From contig NZ_JAXHCH010000001.1 in assembly GCF_042466415.1 (NCBI RefSeq), positions 186,001 through 250,000 of the forward strand: 64,000 bases of DNA, written 5' to 3'. The notes under the pieces are model-generated. The model did no database searches and had not been told where the DNA came from. It saw nothing but the letters and a program-made list of their open reading frames with translations. Shown piece after piece: positions 42,805 to 50,726 of this stretch. This DNA is from Albirhodobacter sp042466415. GTDB taxonomy: Bacteria; Pseudomonadota; Alphaproteobacteria; Rhodobacterales; Rhodobacteraceae. Position numbers and translations under genes: made by a program. The first letter of the stretch is position 1; every line of letters starts with the position of its first letter.

Positions 42805-43571
42805 GCGCAAAGATGAATGCCCAGAAAGTTCTGGTGCCCACCGCCGCGGTGATTGTGTTTTTACTCCTTTGGGAGGCGCTCGTTTGGGTCATGGGCTGGC
42901 CAAATTACAAGATGGCCTCCCCGAGTGACCTTCTGCCCGCTTATGAAAAACATTGGTCGTTGTTCCTGATTATGGGGTGGCAAACTTTGTGGCGCACCAT
43001 TGCGGGGCTACTGCTCGCGGTTGTGTTCGGCACCGCGCTCGGAATGGTCATGGGCTTTTCGCGAACGATGCGCGACGCGCTCTATCCATTGCTGGTTGGC
43101 TTTAACGCGATCCCGAAGGCGACCGTCGTCCCGATCGTTGCCTTGATGTTTGTCGGATGGCACGATTTCAACACCGTTCTGATCGCCTTCATGATCAGCT
43201 TCTTCCCGATTGCGGTGTCGATATCACTGGGCCTGTCGACCTTGGAGCCAGAATACCGCGACATTTTGCGCTCACTGGGCGCGTCACAGGCGACGACTTT
43301 CTGGAAAATCGCCCTTCCCAAGACTTTGCCGGAGTTCTTCGGCGCGTTGAAAGTCTCCGTGACCCTCGCCTTTATCGGGACCAACCTGATGGAAATCGTC
43401 TCGCCGCATGGGCGCGGACTGGGGGCGTTGTTTGACAGCGGCAAAACCAATTCGGATTACCCGCTGATGTTCGCCGTGCTCATCGCCTTAGCGTTTTTGG
43501 GGATCGTGCTCTACTATATCGTCGTTGCGCTGGAAAAAACCTTCGCAGGCTGGGCGGATCGGAGCATCTGA
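42801..43571 (+). CDS. ABC transporter permease (SsuC/ThiX-like)
   Basis: This 256-residue permease has about six membrane segments, with the coupling region SLGASQATTFWKIALPKTLPEFFGALKVSVTLAFIGTNLMEIV (the EAA loop of this family) and FNAIPKATVVPIVALMFVGW. It completes a three-gene importer with the binding protein and ATPase. The ATG at 42801 overlaps the ATPase stop. Confidence 0.9.
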   Translation: MSAKMNAQKVLVPTAAVIVFLLLWEALVWVMGWPNYKMASPSDLLPAYEKHWSLFLIMGWQTLWRTIAGLLLAVVFGTALGMVMGFSRTMRDALYPLLVGFNAIPKATVVPIVALMFVGWHDFNTVLIAFMISFFPIAVSISLGLSTLEPEYRDILRSLGASQATTFWKIALPKTLPEFFGALKVSVTLAFIGTNLMEIVSPHGRGLGALFDSGKTNSDYPLMFAVLIALAFLGIVLYYIVVALEKTFAGWADRSI

Positions 43572-43615
43572 CACGCCGCCCTGCGGATCGGGCGGAGTGA
43601 GGCGCGAAACAAAGG

Positions 43616-44026
43616 TCAAGCGGTGCTTTGCGCCGCTTGACCTGCTTTCAGACGGGTCCATATGCCGAGCAATTCGCCAGCCAACGTCATCGGGTCAAAC
43701 GGCTTCACGATCACAGCGACTGCACCAGCCTCGATCAGCTTATCAACATCCGAATTCTGCGCCTTCGCGGTCATGAAGATCGCTGGCGTTTCGGCAAATT
43801 CAGGGTAGGCGCGCAGCGCCGCGAGCGTTTGCTCGCCGTTCATCCCTGGCATCATCACATCGAGCAGCAAAATATCAGGCGCCGCCTCACGGGCCCCCTC
43901 TATCGCATCTTGTCCGGAGACGAACTGAACAACTTCCAACCCGCCCACGAGCTCTAACGCGATGCGCGCGATCTCGCGGATATCAGGATCGTCGTCCACA
44001 TGGACGACCTTCGGATTATTGCTCAT
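43616..44026 (-). CDS. Single-domain response regulator
   Basis: This 136-residue protein is a stand-alone receiver: acidic pocket VDDDPD, phosphoacceptor Asp56 in LLLDVMMPGMNG, Thr in FMTAKA, and Lys in IVKPFDPM. It has no output domain, so it would signal by protein contact or by phosphorelay. It lies 43 bases downstream of the PAS kinase gene on the same strand and is its likely partner. Confidence 0.92.
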   Translation of the reverse strand: MSNNPKVVHVDDDPDIREIARIALELVGGLEVVQFVSGQDAIEGAREAAPDILLLDVMMPGMNGEQTLAALRAYPEFAETPAIFMTAKAQNSDVDKLIEAGAVAVIVKPFDPMTLAGELLGIWTRLKAGQAAQSTA

Positions 44027-44069
44027 GATCCCTCCTCAAGGTCTTGAACGCCCGCTCCGCGCAGGCCAG

Positions 44070-45344
44070 CTATGGCGATGCAGGTGACAGTGTTACATCT
44101 TCGGTCGGCAAGTCGATGAAGAAAGTGGTCCCCACCCCGATTTCGCTTGTGAAGCCGATATTTCCGCCATGTTTTTCAACAAGTGTCTTGGCGATATTCA
44201 GGCCAAGGCCCGTCCCCACCCGCTGGCGATCGATTTTCGTGTGGGCTTGAACAAACCGAGCAAAGAGCTTGTCATGCGCCTCGGGCGGAATCCCGATGCC
44301 GTGATCCGTGACGGACAAACGCACACCCGTTTCGTGCCGCGCGACGATCAGTTCAACCGATTGTCCCTGCGGCGAAAACTTGACCGCGTTCGAGAGCAAA
44401 TTCGTCAAAACTTGCGTCATCCCGTCACGGTGAATTGCGGCGTAGATCGGCTCGCGCGGGCCGGAGCAAGACAGGCCGACACCAAACTCGTGGCCATATC
44501 CCGCATTCGCCACAATCACATCTTGGCAAAACGCCAAAACATCAACGCGTTCCAAGGACATATCCATCATGCCCGCATCCAGCTTTTGCAAATCAAGCAC
44601 ATCATTGATCAGTCGTAGCAAACGATCCACGTTACGCTGCGCCATATCAACCATCGCTTCGGCACGGTCGGTGATCGGGCCCGCCACGCCGGAGCTGATC
44701 AGATTGAGCGCGCCCTTTACAGAGGTCATTGGCGAGCGCAGCTCATGGCTGACGGTGCTGACGAAATCCGCCATTTCCTGCTCTGCACGCTTGCGCTCGG
44801 ATATATCGCGCATCGCCGCGATAATCCTTGGCTGCGCATTCGGGAAGGGTTGGAGCGCGAGCTTCACCTCGAACGGACGATCTCCGTGAGACACCTCACA
44901 TAGCTCGGTTTGCGACGCGCCCGCGACCAAGCGCCCGATCCGCGTTTGAATTGAGGGCAAATCGAATCCGTCGAAAACCGCATTCAGCGGCTTGCCGACA
45001 GCGTCTTCCATGCGAAGACCACTCGACATGGAGGCCGCCGGATTGAGATAGGCAATTTCTAACGAGGCCGCGTCAATAACGTAGACCTCGTCGGGCAGCG
45101 CAGCCAGAATGCCGTAGGCAGGGTCTTGCTGCGGGTGCGGATATGTGTCGACTGTGTCGGTTGGACTGGGCGCCGTGAGCATGGGGGCTTGATACGCCCG
45201 TCGGCCCGCCGGCGAAAGCGTCTTTCGACGTTCAAAGGCGATCAACGACATCAAAACCATAGACGCCACCAAGACCGACGCAACGTCGGTTGATGTTTCA
45301 CTATCGGGCATAATAAGCCGCGCATAAGTCACTAAATCAAACAT
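44070..45344 (-). CDS. PAS-domain sensor histidine kinase, membrane-anchored
   Basis: This 424-residue protein has a single N-terminal hydrophobic segment (about residues 17-38, ASVLVASMVLMSLIAF), a PAS domain at about 80-185 (LPDEVYVIDAASLEIAYLNPAA), HisKA with His200 in VSTVSHELRSPMTS, and HATPase_c with NLLSNAVKFSPQG, TDHGIGIPPEAHDKLF and GTGLGLNIAKTLVEKHGG. The start at 45344 follows GAGGAAG; a longer frame adds 12 residues. The catalytic part closely resembles the hybrid kinase upstream, suggesting a shared origin. The ligand is unknown. Confidence 0.9.
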   Translation of the reverse strand: MFDLVTYARLIMPDSETSTDVASVLVASMVLMSLIAFERRKTLSPAGRRAYQAPMLTAPSPTDTVDTYPHPQQDPAYGILAALPDEVYVIDAASLEIAYLNPAASMSSGLRMEDAVGKPLNAVFDGFDLPSIQTRIGRLVAGASQTELCEVSHGDRPFEVKLALQPFPNAQPRIIAAMRDISERKRAEQEMADFVSTVSHELRSPMTSVKGALNLISSGVAGPITDRAEAMVDMAQRNVDRLLRLINDVLDLQKLDAGMMDMSLERVDVLAFCQDVIVANAGYGHEFGVGLSCSGPREPIYAAIHRDGMTQVLTNLLSNAVKFSPQGQSVELIVARHETGVRLSVTDHGIGIPPEAHDKLFARFVQAHTKIDRQRVGTGLGLNIAKTLVEKHGGNIGFTSEIGVGTTFFIDLPTEDVTLSPASP

Positions 45345-45518
45345 CGAACTTCCTCGTACAACACATTTCGCCGTTCTCATGAGAGAAAAGCGGGCCGAAA
45401 GCGCCTATAATTCGGCGCCTTAAAACGGGACATATGGATTGTATGATTTAGCTATAAGGAAAATGTATGGCACGATAACGACGGTATGCGGGCAGCCGGA
45501 TATTCAACCCGACCGCCA

Positions 45519-48500
45519 TCACGTATCTTTATTTTTCCATATGATTTCAAGGCATTGCTTCGCCACATCCTCAAGTTGTATCTTGGATTTTGTGAAATGC
45601 ACCACAAGCCTTGGGTCAGGGCGCGGCCCCTCGTTCGAGGTCAGCGCGACGATTTTCGCGTTGGGCTGCAAGGTGATGATTTGATCCAGCAACGCCTGTT
45701 CGGCAGGACGTCCGGTATCGCGCCCCAAAATCACCATCGCGTAGGGTTCCAGCGAGAGCATGTAGCGCGCCGCTTCATCGTTATGCGCGTGGACAAGTTC
45801 CGCAGAGGGCGCAAAGGCGGCGGCAAGCACCTCCGCCACGTCATGATCCGCCTCAACATGCAAAATGCGGAGCGTCTCGAGATCCGAGGTATCGGGCGCC
45901 AGATCGGGGTCGGCGGGCGCGGGAACCGTTCCAGATTGCAGCGGCACCTTGATCCAGAATGTCGTCTTTACGCCCGGCTCGGAGTCGAAGCCGATTTCAC
46001 CGCCCATTTGATCGATGGTGCGTTTGGCGATGTGCAGCCCGAGGCCCGTGCCCTCACGTTTGCGGATAGAAGTGCTATCGACTTGGGAGAATGGTTTGAA
46101 AATCTTGTCGTGGAACTGCGGCGGAATGCCTTCGCCGTTATCGGTGACACGGATCACGATCTGCTCGCCCTCTTGGACGACCTCGACAGAGACGACCCCA
46201 CCAACGGGAGAGAATTTCGCGCCATTGGAAAGGAGATTTGTCATAACCTGTTGGAAACGGTTTTCTTCAATCAGAACATTTGCCGATGGAAGATCGCCGT
46301 TGATTGTATAGGTCACATCGAATTGCGCGGCATAGGGTTGGTTGACCTGCACGGCCCGTTCGACCTGCGCACCGATATCAGCCAAGGTGAGTTCGGGCTT
46401 CTCTTGGCCGCTCTCAAGCTTTTCGAGATCAAGAATATCATTCACGAGCAAGATCAACCGGTCGCAATTCTTCTGCGCGATTTGCAACATTCGCTTCGCT
46501 GTCTCCGGAATGCCGTCAGACATCGCATTCAACAAAAGCGAGATAGAACCGTTGATTGATGTCAGAGGCGTGCGCAGCTCATGGCTCACTGTTGCGACGA
46601 ACTGGTTCTTCAACTCGTCGACCTGATGCTGGTCGGTGATATCAGTCATAAGGCCGATCATCCGCCACGCGCGCCCGTTTTCGTCGCGCTCTTCGCCCGT
46701 CATCTCCGACCGCATCCAGCGCCAAACGCCCCCCGCCGCCCGCACACGGTATTCAGAGACAGATCGTGCGGACCGGCCTTCGATACAGGCTTCGTCGGCG
46801 GCCCGAATATGGGCCATGTCATCGGGATGAACGCGATCGAGCCATTGGCTCTGCGGATCTGCGAAGGCGTCGAATTCAACGCCCATCAATTCGCACCACG
46901 TGCGCGAGACGATTGCATGTTGCGTGCGCAGATTGAAATCGAACACACCGATCTTGCCCGCGTTCAACGCGAGCTCCAACCGGCGCTGCGTGCTGCGCAG
47001 CTGTTCGGCGGCAGCGTGATAGCGGCTTGTATCCCGCATCACGGCCGTGAATCGCCGCTCGCCATAGCTATTCTTCCACGGAATGATCTGCACATCGAGG
47101 ATCAAGGGCTTCCCGAGGATCGACAGCGTTCGCACCTCGCCGCGATAGGGGGAAGGCACGTCCGCGCCCGCGGCATGAATAAAGTAGTCGTTGATCTGCC
47201 CGTTCAGCAGGGTCGACAGATGCGATCCGACGGCGTTCACGCCATCGTTGACCAAAAGTCGCGCGAAGGCGTCGTTATAGCGCAACAGATTTCCGCGCCC
47301 GTCTAACAGGGCGATGGTTGCCACGGCGGTCTCGATGATCGAGCGGTTCTCATCGACCTGCGTCGCAAGTTCGCGCGTGCGCTGCACGACGATACCGCGC
47401 ACGAGTTCTTCGCGCTGAGCAAGGCTGATCAAGAAAACCGCGAGCAGGATCGAGAACGAGACACCGCCGATAAGAACAATTGCGGGTTTCATCGTCCACA
47501 GACGATCCTCAAGCGCGGCGGTGCTTTCCCAGACGATCGTCCATGTTTCGCCGTAGGCCTCGAACGTCTCGGCAATACGGTATTGGGCCCGCCGATTTGA
47601 CGTCTCCTGCGCTTCACTGACGTAGAATGCCTCGTCGGGCGTCGTCGCATCGCCGTGATATGCGGTGATAACCAGATCGTCGTCCTGCCCGATCGTCAAA
47701 TCCGATAACACGCTTGAAGCATTGAACGTCGCATAGGCCCACCCGATGAAACTCGCGCGGCGCGCCTCAACAGTTTCGGGCTGCTGGGCCAGCCCCGCAT
47801 AGACCGGCGCGAGCATCAGGAAGCCTTTGCCTTGATTATGGACCGGAATCAGATCGATCGGCGGTGTGAGCGCAATTTTTCCCGTGTCGCGCGCAGAAAT
47901 CGCGGCGCGGTAGCGTTCCTTTTCGAAGGAAATATCCACGCCAAGGGCAGATTTCCCGTTTTCGAGATTTTCAAGATATTTGATAATGAACATCGGGCCG
48001 TCTTTGGCCTTCGGCGTTACCTCCAGCCCGAGCACCCCTTCCCGCCGCGCGTCTTCGAGAAACTTATCCAAGTCCGCCCGGTCAACGGGTTCAATGAATC
48101 CCATTGAACGGATGCCAAAATTCGCATCTGACAGGTTGAGTGTTTTCACATACCGGTTCCATTCCGGCGCCGTCACCAAACCAGACGCGCGGAAGAGCCC
48201 GACGCCACTGTTCACGGCCAGTTCAATCACTGACAGCCGATGTCGGAGAGCCTGTTCGGAATCGTGCTGGGCGGCGTTAAACTGGGATCGCTGCGCTTCA
48301 TTTCCGAGCCGTGCAACATAGGACCATGCCCCCAGCGACACCGCCACCGAAAGCGTCACGTACAGCAGCGCAGGCGTGGTGAAGCGCGGGATGGGCGCGC
48401 CGCGCCAAAAGGCATTCGTTGGCCCCAACCAAGGCCCCAACACCGCCGCCATAACGGCGAGATTGATGGCGATGACATCGCCAAGCCACCAGACGAGCCA

Positions 48501-48983
48501 ATAGAAACCAACATCATCTGGCGTGATCCGCGTTGCAAATACGTGAAAAGCGATGCCGACGCTCGATACGGGAATGCAGCTCGCCGGAATGGCAATGAAC
48601 ATGACGGAGGCGAGATGCCGCCAGCCGCGCAGGCGTATCGGATAGCCACAAAACTCACGGATAAGGGTTTTGCCCAACAGCCCCTGCGCGGTCATCGTTA
48701 TCGCCAAGACGAGGGTCTCCGCGACATCGAACGCGGTGGAAAAATCCCAATAGCCAAGCTGGATCAGAATGATCCTGTTGAGTAACGAGCCAATAAAAAT
48801 TGCGGGCCAAAGCTCGCGCCCGACGATGAGCAAGATCGCAATTGCAACGCCACTGCCGCGTAAAATCAGCAGGTTTGAGCCGGCGGAGGGCGTCAATAAG
48901 ATGCCTGTCAAACTGACGGCACAAAATAAAAGGGAAAAGGCCGCGATCTGCGCGATCCGGAAAGGCACTGAATCTTGTCTCAC
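45519..48983 (-). CDS. MASE1-CHASE-PAS hybrid histidine kinase with degenerate receiver
   Basis: This 1154-residue kinase has an N-terminal MASE1-like membrane domain (about 10-205), a periplasmic CHASE domain (about 230-490, with SMGFIEPVDRADLDKFLEDAR and YLEPLENGKSALG-like sequence), another membrane segment near 510-530, two PAS domains (about 555-675 and 685-790), HisKA (His801 in ATVSHELRTPLTS), HATPase_c (NLLSNGAKFSP, TDNGEGIPPQFHDKIF, GTGLGLHIAKR) and a C-terminal receiver fold from about 1040. In that receiver the usual phosphoacceptor Asp is Gly1087 (MVILGRDTG), and the lysine region reads FTKSKI. It probably cannot be phosphorylated normally. CHASE domains often sense small extracellular molecules. 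Confidence 0.9.
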   Translation of the reverse strand: MRQDSVPFRIAQIAAFSLLFCAVSLTGILLTPSAGSNLLILRGSGVAIAILLIVGRELWPAIFIGSLLNRIILIQLGYWDFSTAFDVAETLVLAITMTAQGLLGKTLIREFCGYPIRLRGWRHLASVMFIAIPASCIPVSSVGIAFHVFATRITPDDVGFYWLVWWLGDVIAINLAVMAAVLGPWLGPTNAFWRGAPIPRFTTPALLYVTLSVAVSLGAWSYVARLGNEAQRSQFNAAQHDSEQALRHRLSVIELAVNSGVGLFRASGLVTAPEWNRYVKTLNLSDANFGIRSMGFIEPVDRADLDKFLEDARREGVLGLEVTPKAKDGPMFIIKYLENLENGKSALGVDISFEKERYRAAISARDTGKIALTPPIDLIPVHNQGKGFLMLAPVYAGLAQQPETVEARRASFIGWAYATFNASSVLSDLTIGQDDDLVITAYHGDATTPDEAFYVSEAQETSNRRAQYRIAETFEAYGETWTIVWESTAALEDRLWTMKPAIVLIGGVSFSILLAVFLISLAQREELVRGIVVQRTRELATQVDENRSIIETAVATIALLDGRGNLLRYNDAFARLLVNDGVNAVGSHLSTLLNGQINDYFIHAAGADVPSPYRGEVRTLSILGKPLILDVQIIPWKNSYGERRFTAVMRDTSRYHAAAEQLRSTQRRLELALNAGKIGVFDFNLRTQHAIVSRTWCELMGVEFDAFADPQSQWLDRVHPDDMAHIRAADEACIEGRSARSVSEYRVRAAGGVWRWMRSEMTGEERDENGRAWRMIGLMTDITDQHQVDELKNQFVATVSHELRTPLTSINGSISLLLNAMSDGIPETAKRMLQIAQKNCDRLILLVNDILDLEKLESGQEKPELTLADIGAQVERAVQVNQPYAAQFDVTYTINGDLPSANVLIEENRFQQVMTNLLSNGAKFSPVGGVVSVEVVQEGEQIVIRVTDNGEGIPPQFHDKIFKPFSQVDSTSIRKREGTGLGLHIAKRTIDQMGGEIGFDSEPGVKTTFWIKVPLQSGTVPAPADPDLAPDTSDLETLRILHVEADHDVAEVLAAAFAPSAELVHAHNDEAARYMLSLEPYAMVILGRDTGRPAEQALLDQIITLQPNAKIVALTSNEGPRPDPRLVVHFTKSKIQLEDVAKQCLEIIWKNKDT

Positions 48984-49298
48984 GCAGAAACCCTTTCCGA
49001 AGCCATCCCCTCAATCTTCTATCGAGGCTCTCTTGAGGTACACCCGTTCCAAGTGCATCGCAACATTGTTAGCGGGGCGAAAGCGCAAGGATTCAATGCT
49101 TTGCTATCATGAGCGGCGAAACAATCCCCCAACGTCAGCCGTGATTAAAACGCCAAAACACGTGTTTTGGGGCAATCGGTCCAATTGTGACGCGCGAGTG
49201 CCTCATTTTGGTCCAACTGAGAATCAATTTTAAGGCGAGCGAGGGGAACATCTCGTAGGACAGGCGCACGACGCGGCGATCGAAAAGGAAGACTGGAA
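48984..49298. other. 315-base intergenic region between divergent phosphorelay genes
   Basis: No coding sequence is evident. It carries the promoters of the hybrid kinase (left) and the receiver protein (right) and an 18-bp perfect palindrome listed separately. AAGGAAG just before 49299 serves as ribosome binding site for the right-hand gene. Confidence 0.6.
49153..49170. promoter_or_regulatory. 18-bp perfect palindrome
   Basis: CCAAAACACGTGTTTTGG reads the same on both strands, with a CACGTG core. It sits about mid-way between two divergent signalling genes, where a dimeric regulator could act on both. Confidence 0.45.
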
Positions 49299-50303
49299 AT
49301 GAAAATTTTGGCCGTAGATGATGATGAACTCATCCTCGAAATCGTAGCCGCTACGCTTCGCGCAGGCGGTTACACTTCGGTGACAACGGCAACGAGCGCA
49401 CGCGAGGCCGCAGAATTGGTCTCGAACGCGACGGTTCCGTTCGATTGTTTCTTGCTTGATATTATGATGCCCGAAATTGACGGGATCGAACTGGCAGGTT
49501 GGCTGCGCAAAGCGCCGCAGCACCGCACGACGCCGATCGTCATGCTGACGTCGATGTCGGAAAAATCCTTCATCGACCGCGCTTTCCTGGCAGGCGCGAC
49601 CGACTACATCACCAAGCCTTTCGATGCGATGGATTTGACGACCCGCGTCCAGATGGCCGAGCGTCAAATTCAAGCGAGCCGCGCCGCCAATGATAGCGCG
49701 GGCCAAATTCTGGCGCTGACGGCGCAGATCGACAAACGGTTCGCCGCGCCCTTGTCGGAGCCGATCGCATTGGAAGATGTCGACGGGCTGATCGATTATC
49801 TCGCAATGCAAAACTACCTGCTTCAAATGTCGCGCGGGTCGTTTGTGGGCACGAGCCTCTTTGCGCTGCGGATTGCGGATGTGGGCGATATCTACGCAAA
49901 AGCCTCGCCGGCGCTCTTCCACGACATCCTCGCAGATGTCGCCGAATGCACCCTAAAAGCGATGTGCAACAGCGAATGCATCATGTCTTATGCGGGGAAT
50001 GGATCTTTCGCGGGCGTCATGGGGATGGCAGAGGGCTTCGATAGCGCTGATCTGGAAATCGAGATCAACATGATGATGGAACGTCTCCACCTCACGGATG
50101 ATCGCGATCAACCCCTGACAGTGCGCGTCGCCGTAGGTGCGCCGCAATCGATCGGCATGCTGCATTCGGGCCGCTGGGTAATCAACCAGATGCAGCGCGC
50201 GATTGAGGATTTGGCATGGGCCGTCCCCAAAGCCAATCGGGGGACATTGACGGCGGCAACGCCCAAGGGGCGGTTGATGCGCGCTTTCACGCAAACAAGG
50301 TAG
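49299..50303 (+). CDS. Response regulator with degenerate GGDEF-like domain
   Basis: This 334-residue protein has an intact receiver at 1-120 (VDDDE, phosphoacceptor Asp54 in FLLDIMMPEIDG, Thr in MLTSM, Lys in ITKPFDAMD). The second part, from about 150 to 310, follows the order of a GGDEF domain (FALRIADVGDIYAKASPALFHDILADVAECTLK then SYAGNGSFAGVMGMAEG), but the GGDEF active site is AGNGSF (232-237). It should not make cyclic-di-GMP. It is followed 21 bases later by a free Hpt protein and is divergent from the hybrid kinase, so all three may form one relay. Confidence 0.8.
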   Translation: MKILAVDDDELILEIVAATLRAGGYTSVTTATSAREAAELVSNATVPFDCFLLDIMMPEIDGIELAGWLRKAPQHRTTPIVMLTSMSEKSFIDRAFLAGATDYITKPFDAMDLTTRVQMAERQIQASRAANDSAGQILALTAQIDKRFAAPLSEPIALEDVDGLIDYLAMQNYLLQMSRGSFVGTSLFALRIADVGDIYAKASPALFHDILADVAECTLKAMCNSECIMSYAGNGSFAGVMGMAEGFDSADLEIEINMMMERLHLTDDRDQPLTVRVAVGAPQSIGMLHSGRWVINQMQRAIEDLAWAVPKANRGTLTAATPKGRLMRAFTQTR

Positions 50304-50323
50304 TTTAACGCGGAGACCAAAAC

Positions 50324-50659
50324 GTGCCGAAATCCGACCTCGTTGCTCAAAAAATCTCCGAAATTCGTCCGCGGTTTCTGGCGGCTCTCTCCCAACGGCT
50401 TGATCGGTTGGAGGAAATAAGAGACCAGCTGGAAACTGTGGACGACGTTTGGCCGCTGATGGTCGAGATCCGCTCGGAGGCACATACGACCGTCGGCCTC
50501 GCTGCGACCTTGGGGTTCCACGATCTTGGGCTTTTAGCACAGGAGGTCGAAATTTTCATTCACCGGGCCGAAAAGGCCGGAGAAACGAGCCATTTTCCAG
50601 AGGACGGGCTTTATAAGTTTGACTCAATGATCGGGGAAATGGCGCTGCTCATTCCGTAA
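50324..50659 (+). CDS. Free-standing histidine phosphotransfer (Hpt) protein
   Basis: This 111-residue all-helical protein carries the Hpt pattern EIRSEAHTTVGLAATLGFHDLGLLAQEVE, with His54 as the phosphoacceptor followed by the usual small residues and the Gly-Phe turn. It starts with GTG, with CGGAG 8 bases before it. Its position behind the receiver protein and opposite the hybrid kinase makes it the natural shuttle between them. Confidence 0.85.
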   Translation: MPKSDLVAQKISEIRPRFLAALSQRLDRLEEIRDQLETVDDVWPLMVEIRSEAHTTVGLAATLGFHDLGLLAQEVEIFIHRAEKAGETSHFPEDGLYKFDSMIGEMALLIP

Positions 50660-50681
50660 AGAAGCGCCACATCCGTTGTAT

Positions 50682-50709
50682 CGCGAGCACCCCAAACCGG
50701 ATGCTCGCG
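50682..50709. terminator. Hairpin between convergent Hpt and aldehyde dehydrogenase genes
   Basis: CGCGAGCA pairs with TGCTCGCG over a 12-base loop. It lacks a T run in either direction; its location between two convergent genes suggests a shared transcription stop. Confidence 0.4.
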
Positions 50710-50726
50710 CCAAAAAGCGACGGGAT

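Noticed and set aside
45486..46559. A 357-codon plus-strand frame opposite the hybrid kinase
   Set aside because: No recognisable protein features; the opposite frame has intact kinase boxes.
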